Shown: positions 24,807 through 33,858 of the stretch, piece by piece | How the letters are laid out: the number at the start of each line of letters is the position of its first letter | Numbering within the stretch: position 1 is the stretch's first letter | Source of the DNA: Streptomyces sp. NRRL F-6492 | GTDB lineage: Bacteria; Actinomycetota; Actinomycetes; Streptomycetales; Streptomycetaceae | Direction: 5' to 3' | DNA: 64,000 nt | NCBI RefSeq assembly: GCF_001280125.1 | Contig: NZ_LGEG01000035.1 | Location: 40,510 to 104,509, forward strand | Notes under the pieces: model-generated | What the model was told of the DNA's origin: nothing | The model's database searches: none | The model's input: the letters and a program-made list of their open reading frames with translations, nothing else | Made by a program: the position numbers and the translations under genes

Positions 24807-26267
24807 GTGGGACGACACAGTCGCAAGGGCGCCGCGCCCTCGCCGGCCGACACCGGCCGGCCGCCGGCCGCCGGGCAGCAGCGGACCGCCGGACAGCAGC
24901 GGACCGCGCCGGAACCGGGCGCGGCCGGACCGGCCCCCGGCACCGGCCGCCGCCGCAGGGACGCGGCCACGGCCGAAGACGACGGGGACCCGACGGGCAC
25001 ACCGGCCCGCGGGACACCGGCGTACGGGAAGCAGCCGCACGGGAAGCCGCCGTACGGCGCTCCCGCGCAGGGAGACCCGGCGTACGGGACGCCCGCCCAC
25101 GGGACCCCGATGTACGGGACGCCCGCGCACGGGACCCCGATGTACGGGACCCCGGCGCACGGGACCCCGATGTACGGGACGCCCGCCCACGGCACCCCGA
25201 TGTACGGCGGTCCGGCGCACGGCACTCCCGGCACGCCCGCCCACGGCGTCCCCGTCCACCCGGCGGCCACCGCGCGGGGCGGGCACCCGCAGCACGACGA
25301 GGGCGGCGCGCGCCCCGCGCCGTACGGCGGCCGACGCGGCCGGACGCTGCCCGTCGAGCCCGAACAGGCCGACGAGCAGGGGCCGTTCGTCCCCGGCCCC
25401 CGCCACGAGGACGAGGACGAGCCCACCGCCGAGACGTCGGCCGGCCGGGGCGGGCTCGGCCGCACCCTCGCCGGGGTCGCGGCCGCCGCCGTCGCCACGG
25501 TCCTCGCCGTCGTCGTCGCCGGACAGGTCACCGAGGAGAAGGCCGACCCGCCCGTCACCCGCGCCGCCGGGGAGCGGGCCGAGCGGGCCGTGGACGACTC
25601 CTCCGCGTCCCGCTCCGACGACCGGATCACCCCGACGCGCCCCGTGCCCCGCAAGCCCGCGGCCCTCACGTACGAGCAGCTGATGACCCATCGGTTCCCC
25701 GTCGATCCCGCGCTGAAGGGGTCCGGCGCCTTCGAGGCCGTCCCGGGCTTCCAGAAGGCGCCCGGGAAGGGGCGGCTCATCCGCTACCGGGTCGACGTCG
25801 AGAAGGGTGTCGGGCTCGATCCGAAGCTCTTCGCCGAAGCCGTGCAGAAGACCCTCAACGACCCGCGCAGCTGGGCCGGCGACGGCGCGATGACGTTCGA
25901 GCGGATCTCCAGCGGGGAGCCGGAGTTCGTCATCACGCTCGCCAGTCCCGGCACCACCGGCGACTGGTGCCGGAAGTCCGGGCTCGACACGACGATCGAC
26001 AACGTCTCCTGCGACTCCGCCTCCACCGAACGCGTGATGATCAACGCGTTCCGCTGGGCCCAGGGCTCCAGCACCTTCGGCCCCAAGGCCATGTACGCCT
26101 ACCGCCAGATGCTCATCAACCACGAGGTGGGTCACCGGCTCGGGCACAACCACGTGTCCTGCCGCACTCCCGGCGCGCTCGCCCCCGTGATGCAGCAGCA
26201 GACGAAGTCCCTGAACATCGACGGCATCCGCTGCCGTCCCAACCCCTGGGTGCACCCCGGAAGTTGA
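24807..26267 (+). CDS. DUF3152 secreted/anchored metallopeptidase-like protein with tandem repeats
   Basis: 486 residues. The N-terminal 200 residues are Gly/Pro/His-rich and include four near-identical copies of TPAHGTPMYG (encoded by 30-bp repeats, about 25087-25206). One membrane helix (about 215-237) is followed by a C-terminal DUF3152 domain with the zinc-peptidase-like motif HEVGHRLGHNH (H439, H443 and H449) and two conserved cysteine pairs. The HExxHxxGHxH-like pattern resembles metzincin-type zinc sites, although the fourth residue after the first His varies (HEVGH). GTG start at 24807; there is no perfect Shine-Dalgarno. Probably extracytoplasmic. Confidence 0.82.
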   Translation: MGRHSRKGAAPSPADTGRPPAAGQQRTAGQQRTAPEPGAAGPAPGTGRRRRDAATAEDDGDPTGTPARGTPAYGKQPHGKPPYGAPAQGDPAYGTPAHGTPMYGTPAHGTPMYGTPAHGTPMYGTPAHGTPMYGGPAHGTPGTPAHGVPVHPAATARGGHPQHDEGGARPAPYGGRRGRTLPVEPEQADEQGPFVPGPRHEDEDEPTAETSAGRGGLGRTLAGVAAAAVATVLAVVVAGQVTEEKADPPVTRAAGERAERAVDDSSASRSDDRITPTRPVPRKPAALTYEQLMTHRFPVDPALKGSGAFEAVPGFQKAPGKGRLIRYRVDVEKGVGLDPKLFAEAVQKTLNDPRSWAGDGAMTFERISSGEPEFVITLASPGTTGDWCRKSGLDTTIDNVSCDSASTERVMINAFRWAQGSSTFGPKAMYAYRQMLINHEVGHRLGHNHVSCRTPGALAPVMQQQTKSLNIDGIRCRPNPWVHPGS

Positions 26268-26343
26268 GGCGGCATCCGGTCGGCGACCGCCTCGTGGCCG
26301 ATCGTATGCCGAGACGCTTGTCTCAAAAGTAATGCGCATCGCG

Positions 26344-26372
26344 TTGACATCGCTCGCGTGTTCGTCCATATT
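26344..26372 (+). promoter_or_regulatory. Consensus-type promoter of the ABC transporter operon
   Basis: TTGACA (26344-26349), 17-bp spacer, CATATT (26367-26372). This is one of the best sigma-70-type (HrdB) promoters in the window. Transcription should start at or just before 26380, where a small ORF begins. Confidence 0.75.
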
Positions 26373-26379
26373 TCTCGGC

Positions 26380-26475
26380 ATGTCGACCCGTCACGCCGTT
26401 TCCGAGTGCGCCGCCATCGAGCTGGCGCTCATCGGCGTGTCCGGACATGCCGTGTCCGACGTTCTCTGTCGCTGA
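26380..26475 (+). CDS. Leaderless 31-codon leader peptide ending Leu-Cys-Arg
   Basis: ATG at 26380, 7 nt after the -10 box, opens a 31-codon ORF ending in a TGA at 26473. It starts MSTRHAVSECAAIE and ends GHAVSDVLCR-stop. There is no ribosome binding site, as expected for leaderless translation. Its place, size and C-terminal Cys-Arg resemble the putative leader peptides that precede sulfur/cysteine-related and transporter genes in Streptomyces and mycobacteria. A role as a translation-dependent attenuator of the ABC operon 200 bp downstream is inferred. Its 26th to 30th codons include one Cys codon, and a second Cys is at position 10. Confidence 0.65.
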   Translation: MSTRHAVSECAAIELALIGVSGHAVSDVLCR

Positions 26476-26532
26476 CCACCGCCCGAGCGCACGTCGGCCC
26501 CTCCGCGTCTCCCCGCAACGGCCGATGCCTTT

Positions 26533-26564
26533 CCGCGCCCGGGTTCCCGTCCCCGTGGGCGCGG
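26533..26564 (+). promoter_or_regulatory. Candidate attenuator hairpin in the leader of the ABC operon
   Basis: CCGCGCCC (26533-26540) pairs with GGGCGCGG (26557-26564) around a 16-nt loop, between the leader peptide and the substrate-binding protein gene. No long U-tract follows. Competing structures were not modelled. Confidence 0.4.
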
Positions 26565-26675
26565 CTCCCCCGTGTGTCAGGAATGCTCGGCAATTCCCTG
26601 GAAACACCGTCTCTCGCCGCTGCCCGCGAGGAATTCCCCTTCCTTCCGCCGCAGTTCTCCGAGAGGTCTTCTCCG

Positions 26676-28406
26676 ATGCGTCAACCGTCCGTCATTTCCC
26701 GCCGCGTGGCAGCGGCCGCCGTCAGTGTCGTCCTGGCCTCGGGCGCCGCCGCCTGCGCGGGACCCGAGGACGCCGGCGCCAAGAGCGGCACCCCCGGCAA
26801 GGGCTCGGCCGCCCCGCAGAAGGGCGGCACGCTCACCGTCCTCAACGCCGAGGCCCAGACCGACTTCGACCCCGCCCGCCTCTACACCTCCGGCGGCGGC
26901 AACGTCCCCTCCCTCGTCTTCCGCACGCTCACCACCCGCAACCGCGAGGCGGGCGCCGCCGGCACCCAGGTCGTCCCCGACCTCGCCACCGACATCGGCC
27001 GTCCCAACAAGGACGCCACCGAGTGGACGTACACCCTCAAGGACGGGCTGAAGTTCGAGGACGGCACGCCCATCACCAGCGCCGACGTCAAGTACGGCAT
27101 CGAGCGCTCCTTCGCCGCCGAACTCTCCGGCGGCGCCCCCTACCTGCGCGACTGGCTGATCGGCGGCGACACCTACCAGGGCCCCTACAAGGACCCCAAG
27201 GGCCTCGCGTCCATCGTCACCCCCGACCCGAAGACCATCGTCTTCAAGCTGAAGAAGCCCGAGGGCGAGTTCCCCTTCGTCGCCACCCAGACGCAGTTCG
27301 CCCCCGTCCCCAAGGCCAAGGACAAGGGCGCCAAGTACGAGGAGCACCCCGTCTCCTCCGGCCCGTACAAGGTCGTGAGCAACGAGAACGACGGCGAGCG
27401 CCTCGTCCTGGAGCGCAACGAGCACTGGGACCCCAAGACCGACGAGGAGCGCAAGGCCTACCCCGACAAGATCGACGTCAGGTCCGGGCTCGACGAGGCC
27501 GTCATCAACCAGCGCCTCGCCACCTCCTCCGGCGCCGACGCCGCCGCCGTCACCACCGACACCAACCTGGGCCCCGCCGAACTCGCCCAGATCGGCTCGG
27601 ACAAGGCGCTCGCCGACCGCGTCGGCACCGGCCACTTCGGCTTCACCAACTACATCGCCTTCAACCCGAAGGTGAAGCCCTTCGACAACCCCAAGGTCCG
27701 CCAGGCCATCTCGTACGCGGTCAACCGCACCAGCGTCGTCAACGCCGCCGGCGGCTCCTCGCTCGCCGAGCCCGCCACCACCTTCCTGCCCGAGCAGAAG
27801 GCCTTCGGCTTCACGCCGTACGACCACTTCCCGGCCGGCAAGACGGGCGACCCGGAGAAGGCCAAGCAGCTCCTGAAGGAGGCCGGCTTCCCCGGCGGGC
27901 TGACCGTCACCCTGCTGCACTCCACCGCCCAGAACCGGGCCACCAGCCCCGAGATCGCCACCGCCGTCCAGGAGGCCCTCGGCAAGGCCGGCATCACCGT
28001 CAAGCTCGACGGCCAGGAGCCCAACTCCTTCAACGAGAAGCGCTGGAGCGTCAAGGACGCGCCCGGCTTCTTCCTCTCCCGCTGGGGCGCCGACTGGCCG
28101 GCCGGCGGCCCGTTCCTCGCGCCGATCTTCGACGGACGCCAGATCGTCACCAACGGCTCCAACTACAACCACGCGCAGCTGAACGACCCGGCGGTCAACA
28201 AGGAGATCGACGAGATCAACAAGCTGACCGACCTCAAGGCCGCCGCCGCGCGCTGGGGCGCCCTCGACAAGAAGATCGGCGAGCAGGCGCTCGACGTGCC
28301 GCTCTTCCACCCGGTCTACAAGCGGCTCGTCGGCAAGAACGTCAAGAACGTCGTCATCAGCGACTGGACCGGCGTCCTCGACGTCTCGCAGGTCGCGGTC
28401 AAGTGA
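26676..28406 (+). CDS. Peptide/nickel-type ABC transporter substrate-binding lipoprotein
   Basis: 576-residue extracytoplasmic solute-binding protein of family 5 (SBP_bac_5). The signal peptide ends in AAAC with the lipid-modified C27. The mature protein has the expected family pattern: KGGTLTVLNAEAQTDFDPAR, EWTYTLKDGLKFEDGTPITSADV and FDNPKVRQAISYAVNR. It captures a peptide or similar ligand and delivers it to the two permeases encoded next. ATG at 26676, with GAGAGG 9 nt upstream. It overlaps the permease gene by 4 bp (GTGA). The ligand is not evident; the leader peptide hints at sulfur-containing ligands (inference). Confidence 0.92.
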   Translation: MRQPSVISRRVAAAAVSVVLASGAAACAGPEDAGAKSGTPGKGSAAPQKGGTLTVLNAEAQTDFDPARLYTSGGGNVPSLVFRTLTTRNREAGAAGTQVVPDLATDIGRPNKDATEWTYTLKDGLKFEDGTPITSADVKYGIERSFAAELSGGAPYLRDWLIGGDTYQGPYKDPKGLASIVTPDPKTIVFKLKKPEGEFPFVATQTQFAPVPKAKDKGAKYEEHPVSSGPYKVVSNENDGERLVLERNEHWDPKTDEERKAYPDKIDVRSGLDEAVINQRLATSSGADAAAVTTDTNLGPAELAQIGSDKALADRVGTGHFGFTNYIAFNPKVKPFDNPKVRQAISYAVNRTSVVNAAGGSSLAEPATTFLPEQKAFGFTPYDHFPAGKTGDPEKAKQLLKEAGFPGGLTVTLLHSTAQNRATSPEIATAVQEALGKAGITVKLDGQEPNSFNEKRWSVKDAPGFFLSRWGADWPAGGPFLAPIFDGRQIVTNGSNYNHAQLNDPAVNKEIDEINKLTDLKAAAARWGALDKKIGEQALDVPLFHPVYKRLVGKNVKNVVISDWTGVLDVSQVAVK

Positions 28407-29380
28407 CCGTTCCGACCGACGCACCGGCGCCCGTGGCGGGGATCCCCGCCACGGGCGCCGCCCGGCAGGTGTGGCGACGGCTGCGCACCAGTCCGGCCGC
28501 CCTCGTCTCCTCCGCCGTCCTGCTCCTGCTCGTCCTCCTCGCCCTCGCCGCGCCCCTGCTCGCCGCGCTGGAGGGCCAGGACGCGTACGCGTACCACGAC
28601 GACCTCGTCGACTCGGCGCGCGGCGGCGTCCCGTACGGCTCCTTCGGCGGCGCGAGCGCCGACCACTGGCTCGGCGTCGAACCGGGCACCGGCCGCGACC
28701 TGTTCGTCCGGCTCCTGTACGGCGCCCGGGTCTCGCTGCTCGTCGGCATCGGCGCCACCGCCGTCCAGATCCTCATCGGCGTCCTCGTCGGCCTCGCCGC
28801 CGGACTCGGCAACCGCTGGGTCGACACCGTCCTCGGCCGCGCCACCGACGTCCTCGTCGCCCTCCCGATGCTGGTCCTCGCCATCTCGCTGACCGCCGTC
28901 GTCCCCCGCGACTTCCCCCGGCCGCTGCTCCTGATCCTCGTCGTCGGACTGCTCGGCTGGGCCGGCACCTCCCGGATCGTGCGCGCCCAGACGCTCACCC
29001 TCAAGAGCCTCGACTTCGTCGCCGCCTCCCGCCTCGCCGGCTCCGGGCGGTGGCGGACCGCCCGCCGGGAACTGCTGCCCGCCCTCGCCGCCCCCGTCAT
29101 CACCTACGCGGCGATCCTCGTCCCCGCCAACATCGTCGTCGAGGCGTCCCTCTCCTTCCTCGGCGTCGGCGTCACCCCGCCCACCCCGTCCTGGGGGCAG
29201 ATGCTGTCGACCGCGCAGACCTGGTTCCGCGCCGACCCGGCGTACGTCCTGCTGCCCGCCGGACTGCTCTTCGCCACCGTGCTCGCCTTCACCGTCCTCG
29301 GTGACGCGGTCCGCACGGCCCTCGACCCGCGCGAGGCGAGCCGGCTGCGCGTGGGCACCCGTAAGGAGTCCTCCCGATGA
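28403..29380 (+). CDS. ABC transporter permease (DppC/OppC type)
   Basis: 325 residues, six predicted membrane helices. The binding-protein-dependent transport signature (EAA-loop, here DFVAASRLAGSGRWRTARRELLP) contacts the ATPase, and the C-terminal SLSFLGVGVTPPTPSWGQML is the DppC-type hallmark. GTG start overlaps the SBP stop. Codons about 9-20 are formed by a perfect 34-bp palindrome, so ribosomes must open a strong hairpin to enter this gene. Confidence 0.92.
   Translation: MTVPTDAPAPVAGIPATGAARQVWRRLRTSPAALVSSAVLLLLVLLALAAPLLAALEGQDAYAYHDDLVDSARGGVPYGSFGGASADHWLGVEPGTGRDLFVRLLYGARVSLLVGIGATAVQILIGVLVGLAAGLGNRWVDTVLGRATDVLVALPMLVLAISLTAVVPRDFPRPLLLILVVGLLGWAGTSRIVRAQTLTLKSLDFVAASRLAGSGRWRTARRELLPALAAPVITYAAILVPANIVVEASLSFLGVGVTPPTPSWGQMLSTAQTWFRADPAYVLLPAGLLFATVLAFTVLGDAVRTALDPREASRLRVGTRKESSR
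28426..28459 (+). repeat. Perfect 17+17-bp palindrome at the SBP-permease junction
   Basis: GGCGCCCGTGGCGGGGA is followed directly by its exact reverse complement. It begins 20 bp after the SBP stop and lies inside the permease coding sequence. Hairpins after SBP genes commonly protect or partially terminate the mRNA so that more binding protein is made than permease. Confidence 0.85.
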
Positions 29381-30366
29381 CCCGCTTCGTCCTCAAGCGG
29401 CTCGCGGGTGCCGCGCTCGTCCTCCTGGCGCTCTCGGTCCTCGTGTACGCGCTGTTCTACCTGGCCCCCGGCGACCCCGCCCGGCTGGCCTGCGGCGAGC
29501 GCTGCAACCCCCAGCAGATCGCCCAGGTCCGCGAGCAACTCGGCCTGAACCAGAGCGTGTTCGCGCAGTACCTGCACTTCCTCCAGGGCGTGTTCACCGG
29601 CCGCGACTACTCCACCGGCACCTCCGTCGTGCACTGCGACGCGCCCTGCCTCGGCCTGTCGTACCAGAGCGATCAGCAGGTCACCCGGCTCGTCCTGGAG
29701 CGCCTGCCCGCCACCGCCTCCCTCGCCCTCGGCGCCATGGTCGTCTGGCTCCTCGTCGGCGTCGGCACCGGACTGCTCTCGGCGCTGCGCCGGGGCGGGA
29801 TCACCGAGCGCACCCTGACCGTGCTCACCCTCGCCGGCACCGGCACGCCCGTCTTCATCCTGGGCCTGCTCCTCCTCATGGCCGTCTGCGCCTACCTCCA
29901 GTGGCTGCCCTTCCCGAGCTACGTGCCGCTGGGCGAGGACCCCGAGCAGTGGGCCTGGAACATGCTGCTGCCCTGGATCACCCTCGGCTTCTTCGAATCC
30001 GCCAAGTACGCCCGGCTCACCCGCAGTTCCACCCTGGAGACGCTCGCCGAGGACCACATCCGCACCTTCCGCGCCTACGGGGTGGGGGAGCGGTCCGTCG
30101 TCACCCGCCACGCCCTGCGCGGCGCCGTCCCGCCGGTGATCGCGATCAGCGCCGTCGACCTCGGCTCGATGTTCGGCGGGGCCGTGCTCACCGAGTCCCT
30201 CTTCGGCATCCCCGGCCTCGGCAAGACCCTCATCGACGGCGTGCGCGAGATCGACCTGCCCGTGGTGGTCGGCGTGGTCATGGTGATGGGCACCGCCGTC
30301 GTCCTCGCCAACGTCCTCGCGGACCTGCTGTACGCGGCCGCCGACCGAAGGGTGGTCCTGACGTGA
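29377..30366 (+). CDS. ABC transporter permease (DppB/OppB type)
   Basis: 329-residue inner-membrane permease with six helices; the N-terminus RFVLKRLAGAALVLLALSVLVYALFYLAPGDPA is characteristic of DppB/OppB. The EAA loop (EDHIRTFRAYGVGERSVVTRHALR) and GGAVLTESLFGIPGLG are present. It has an insertion with two cysteine pairs around residues 40-100 (ACGERC, HCDAPC). ATGA overlap with the previous gene; GTGA overlap with the next. Here the C-type permease comes before the B-type one, the reverse of most opp/dpp operons. Confidence 0.92.
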   Translation: MTRFVLKRLAGAALVLLALSVLVYALFYLAPGDPARLACGERCNPQQIAQVREQLGLNQSVFAQYLHFLQGVFTGRDYSTGTSVVHCDAPCLGLSYQSDQQVTRLVLERLPATASLALGAMVVWLLVGVGTGLLSALRRGGITERTLTVLTLAGTGTPVFILGLLLLMAVCAYLQWLPFPSYVPLGEDPEQWAWNMLLPWITLGFFESAKYARLTRSSTLETLAEDHIRTFRAYGVGERSVVTRHALRGAVPPVIAISAVDLGSMFGGAVLTESLFGIPGLGKTLIDGVREIDLPVVVGVVMVMGTAVVLANVLADLLYAAADRRVVLT

Positions 30367-32042
30367 CCGCGTCCGAGACCCCGGCCCCCCTGGTCGACGT
30401 GCGGGACCTGTCGGTCTCGTTCGACCGCGACGGCGGTTCCGTACGGGCCGTCGACGGGCTCTCCCTCACCCTCGCCGAGGGCCGCGCGCTCGCCCTCGTC
30501 GGGGAGTCCGGCAGCGGCAAGTCCACCGTCGCCGGCGCCCTCCTCGGCCTCCACCGGGGGACCGGCGCGAAGGTCACCGGCACCGTGCGCGTCGGCGGGA
30601 TCGACGTCGCCACCGCCGGCCCCGCCGACCTGCGGCGGCTGCGCGGCGGGATCGCCGCCATGGTCTTCCAGGACCCGCTGTCCTCCCTCGACCCCTACTA
30701 CGCCGTCGGCGACCAGATCGCCGAGGTGTACCGGATCCACGCCGGGGGCTCGCGGAAGGCCGCCCGCGCCCGGGCCGTCGACGTCCTCGACCGGGTCGGC
30801 ATCCCCGACGCGGCCCGCCGCTCCCGCTCCCGCCCGCACGAGTTCAGCGGCGGCATGCGGCAGCGCGCCCTCATCGCGATGGCCCTCGCCTGCGAGCCCC
30901 GCCTCCTCGTCGCCGACGAGCCGACCACCGCCCTCGACGTCACCGTCCAGGCCCAGATCCTCGACCTGCTGCACGAGCTGCGGCGCGAGACCGGCACCGC
31001 GCTGCTCCTCGTCACCCACGACGTGGGCGTGGCCGCCGAGAGCGTCGACGAGGTACTGGTCATGCGCGACGGGCGCGAGGTCGAACGCGGCTCCGTCGCC
31101 GGCGTCCTGGGCGCGCCCTCGGAGCCGTACACCCGGAAGCTCCTCTCCGCCGTGCCCCGGCTCGACGGGCCGGTCAGAGGCGCCTCGGAAGAGGGCGAGG
31201 TGCTGCTCGAAGCGGTCGGCCTGCGGCGGGAGTTCGGACGCGGCAAGCGGGCCGTGACCGCCGTCGACGACGTGTCCCTCACCGTCCGCGCCGGCGAGAC
31301 CCTCGGCGTCGTCGGGGAGTCCGGCAGCGGCAAGACCACCCTCGGCCGCATGCTGGTGCGGCTCCTCGACCCGACCGGCGGCCGGCTCCGCTACGGGGGC
31401 GCGGAGATCGGCGCCCTGCCGGATCGGGACCTGCGCCCGTACCGCCGCGAGCTCCAGATGGTCTTCCAGGACCCCGTCGCCTCCCTCAACCCGCGCCGCT
31501 CCGTGGGCGAGTCGATCGCCGACCCGCTCCGGGTGGCGGGGGAGCGCGACGAGAGGCGGATCCGGGACCGGGTGCGGGAGCTGCTCGACCGGGTGGGGCT
31601 CGACCCCGACCGCTACGAGGCCTATCCGCACGAGTTCAGCGGCGGCCAGCGCCAGCGCGTCGGCATCGCCCGCGCGCTCGCCGCCGAACCCCGGATCGTC
31701 GTCTGCGACGAACCCGTCTCCGCGCTCGACGTCACCACCCAGGCCCAGGTGACCGCGCTGCTCGCCGAACTCCAGGCCGAACTCGGCCTCGGGCTCGTCT
31801 TCATCGCCCACGACCTCGCCGTCGTCCGCCGGGTCAGCGACCGGGTCGCCGTCATGCGCGGCGGCCGGATCGTCGAACAGGGCACGGTCGAGGAGGTGTA
31901 CGGGACGCCCCGGGACCCCTACACCCGGCAGCTGCTCGCCGCCGTCCCCTCGCTGGACCCGGTCCTCGCGGCGGCGCGCCGGGAGCGGCGCAGGGAACAG
32001 CGCCGGGAGCAGGAGGGCCACCAAGAGCTGGCCGTCGCCTGA
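30363..32042 (+). CDS. Fused double ABC ATPase (DppD-DppF type)
   Basis: 559-residue ATPase with two complete nucleotide-binding domains in one chain. Domain 1 (about 1-260) has Walker [10 protein letters not shown], signature FSGGMRQR and Walker B LLVADEP. Domain 2 (about 280-530) has [17 protein letters not shown] and IVVCDEP. Both carry the C-terminal oligopeptide-type extension [13 protein letters not shown]. In other operons these are two genes. GTG start overlaps the DppB stop by 4 bp. It powers uptake by the two permeases. Confidence 0.93.
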   Translation: MTASETPAPLVDVRDLSVSFDRDGGSVRAVDGLSLTLAEGRALALVGESGSGKSTVAGALLGLHRGTGAKVTGTVRVGGIDVATAGPADLRRLRGGIAAMVFQDPLSSLDPYYAVGDQIAEVYRIHAGGSRKAARARAVDVLDRVGIPDAARRSRSRPHEFSGGMRQRALIAMALACEPRLLVADEPTTALDVTVQAQILDLLHELRRETGTALLLVTHDVGVAAESVDEVLVMRDGREVERGSVAGVLGAPSEPYTRKLLSAVPRLDGPVRGASEEGEVLLEAVGLRREFGRGKRAVTAVDDVSLTVRAGETLGVVGESGSGKTTLGRMLVRLLDPTGGRLRYGGAEIGALPDRDLRPYRRELQMVFQDPVASLNPRRSVGESIADPLRVAGERDERRIRDRVRELLDRVGLDPDRYEAYPHEFSGGQRQRVGIARALAAEPRIVVCDEPVSALDVTTQAQVTALLAELQAELGLGLVFIAHDLAVVRRVSDRVAVMRGGRIVEQGTVEEVYGTPRDPYTRQLLAAVPSLDPVLAAARRERRREQRREQEGHQELAVA

Positions 32043-32118
32043 CCCTCCGTCACCGTCCCGCCGCTTACCGCGACAGAACGCGACCGCGGTGGGAAAGTTA
32101 CGAGCATTCACCCCTTCC

Positions 32119-32175
32119 GGTGGTGCGACGGACAACCGTCCGTCGCACCACCGACTTCTTTGTTTACGTTCTTCC
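32119..32175 (+). terminator. Strong intrinsic terminator of the ABC operon
   Basis: 16-bp perfect stem (arms 32119-32134 and 32139-32154, loop AACC) followed by a T-rich stretch (CTTCTTTGTTTACGTTCTT). It separates the ABC operon from the polysaccharide genes. Confidence 0.92.
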
Positions 32176-32232
32176 CGCTGCGAGTCACCGGACCAACGGT
32201 GGCCGCCGTCAAGGGAGATCGGGGGTGCACTC

Positions 32233-33858
32233 GTGCGGATCGCATTGCTCACGGAGGGTGGCTACCCGTACGCCACCGGTGAGTCCGGGGTCTGGTGCGA
32301 GCGGCTCGTGCGCGGACTCGGGCAGCACCGGTTCGACCTGTACGCCGTCGGCCGCCCCTCCTCCACCGGCGCCTCCCCGCCGCTGCCCCCCCACGCCCGC
32401 CTCGTCCGCGCGGCCGACCCCGGGAGCGGGTCCGGGAACCTCCTCGAACGCGCCGCCCGCCGCGCCTACGGCCGCCGCGACCGCCGCCGCTTCACCGAGG
32501 CGTACGAGCTGCTCGCCGCGGGCCTCTGCGCGGAGGAGGACGCCGGTGCGGACCCCTTCGCCGAAGGGCTCTACGCGCTCGCCGGACTCGCCCGCGAGCG
32601 CGGCGGACTGCCCGGCGCGCTCCGCTCCGACGACGCCGTCCGCGCCCTCGAAGCCGCCTGCCGCGCGCCCGGCGCACGCCGGGGCGCGGCCGCCGCCGGA
32701 CTCCCCGACCACCTCGCCTTCGCCGAGCACCTGGAGGAGGTCCTGCGCCCCCTCTCCCTCGACTGGTACGAGGAGGACGCCCTCGGCGCCGCCGACCTCT
32801 GCCACGCCGCCGCCGGAGGCACCACCGCCCTCCCCGGCCTCCTGGCCACCCGCTTCCTCGGGACCCCGCTGCTCGTCACCGAGTACGGCGTCCCGCTCCG
32901 CGCCCACTACCTCTCGGCCGACCGCGCCGACCGCTCCGCGCCCCTGCGCACCCTGCTCGCGGCCCTCCACGGGCGGCTCGCCGCCGAGGTCTACCGGCGG
33001 GCCGCCCTGCTCACCCCCGGCAACGCCCACACCCGCCGCTGGCAGGAGAGGTGCGGCGCCGACCGGGCCCGCATCCGCACCGTCCACCCCGGCATGGCCG
33101 CCGACCGCTTCGACGGGGTCGGCGAGGACGAGGAGAGCGGCGACCCCACCACCCTGCTCTGGGTCGGCCGCGCCGAACCCGCCAAGGACCTGATCGCCCT
33201 GCTGCACGCCTTCGCCGAGATCCGCGCCCGGCAGCCCGACGCCCGGCTGCGGATCGTCGCCGTCCCCGCGCGGGACCCCGGCGACGACGCGTACCTCGCC
33301 CACTGCAGGGGCTTCGCCGCGCAGCTCTTCCCCGACGAGGCCGCCGGGGCGCACGCCGTCGGCGAGAACCCCGTCTCCTTCGAGGAACTCGGCGGCCCGG
33401 AGGCGCCCACCCTGGAGGAGACGTACGCCTCCGGCGCGGTCGTCGTCCTCTCCAGCGTGGTCGAGGGCTTCCCGGCCGGCCTCGTCGAGGCGATGTTCTG
33501 CGCGCGGGCCACCGTCTCGACCGACGTCGGCGCGGTCGTCGAGATCATCGGCGGCACCGGACTCGTCGTGCCCCCGCGCAACCCCCGGGCGCTCGCCGAC
33601 GCGTGCCTCGCGCTGCTGCGCGACCCGGGGCGGCGGCACCGGCTCGGCGCCGCGGCCCGCGCCCGCGCGCTCGAACTCTTCACCGTCGAGCAGAACCTGG
33701 CCGCGTTCCGCGGCATCTACCTCGAACTCCTCTCCCGCGCGCCGGTGCGCCACCGCCCCGGGGACGGAGCCCTCTTCGCCCACCCCGCCGAGGCGCACGT
33801 GCCGGGCAGCTGGAACCCCGGAGCCGTGACCGCGGGCACAGGAGCCCCCGATGCCTGA
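32233..33858 (+). CDS. PelF-like GT4 glycosyltransferase (DUF3492)
   Basis: 541-residue GT-B fold glycosyltransferase. The N-terminal half has the DUF3492/PelF start (VRIALLTEGGYPYATGESGVWCERLV). The C-terminal half is a family-4 domain, with LLWVGRAEPAKDLIALLHAFAEI and the E-x7-E motif EGFPAGLVE. PelF is the cytosolic GT that uses UDP-sugars (UDP-GalNAc/GlcNAc) to build the Pel polysaccharide. GTG at 32233 is set by family alignment; upstream is GGGAGATCGGGGG. The gene overlaps the membrane protein gene by 8 bp, which fits a PelF/membrane-partner pair. Confidence 0.85.
   Translation: MRIALLTEGGYPYATGESGVWCERLVRGLGQHRFDLYAVGRPSSTGASPPLPPHARLVRAADPGSGSGNLLERAARRAYGRRDRRRFTEAYELLAAGLCAEEDAGADPFAEGLYALAGLARERGGLPGALRSDDAVRALEAACRAPGARRGAAAAGLPDHLAFAEHLEEVLRPLSLDWYEEDALGAADLCHAAAGGTTALPGLLATRFLGTPLLVTEYGVPLRAHYLSADRADRSAPLRTLLAALHGRLAAEVYRRAALLTPGNAHTRRWQERCGADRARIRTVHPGMAADRFDGVGEDEESGDPTTLLWVGRAEPAKDLIALLHAFAEIRARQPDARLRIVAVPARDPGDDAYLAHCRGFAAQLFPDEAAGAHAVGENPVSFEELGGPEAPTLEETYASGAVVVLSSVVEGFPAGLVEAMFCARATVSTDVGAVVEIIGGTGLVVPPRNPRALADACLALLRDPGRRHRLGAAARARALELFTVEQNLAAFRGIYLELLSRAPVRHRPGDGALFAHPAEAHVPGSWNPGAVTAGTGAPDA

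Noticed and set aside
26447..29380. 977-codon frame that would fuse the SBP region to the permease
   Set aside because: The SBP is encoded in another frame; only the 3' part from 28403 is the permease. The rest is shadow.
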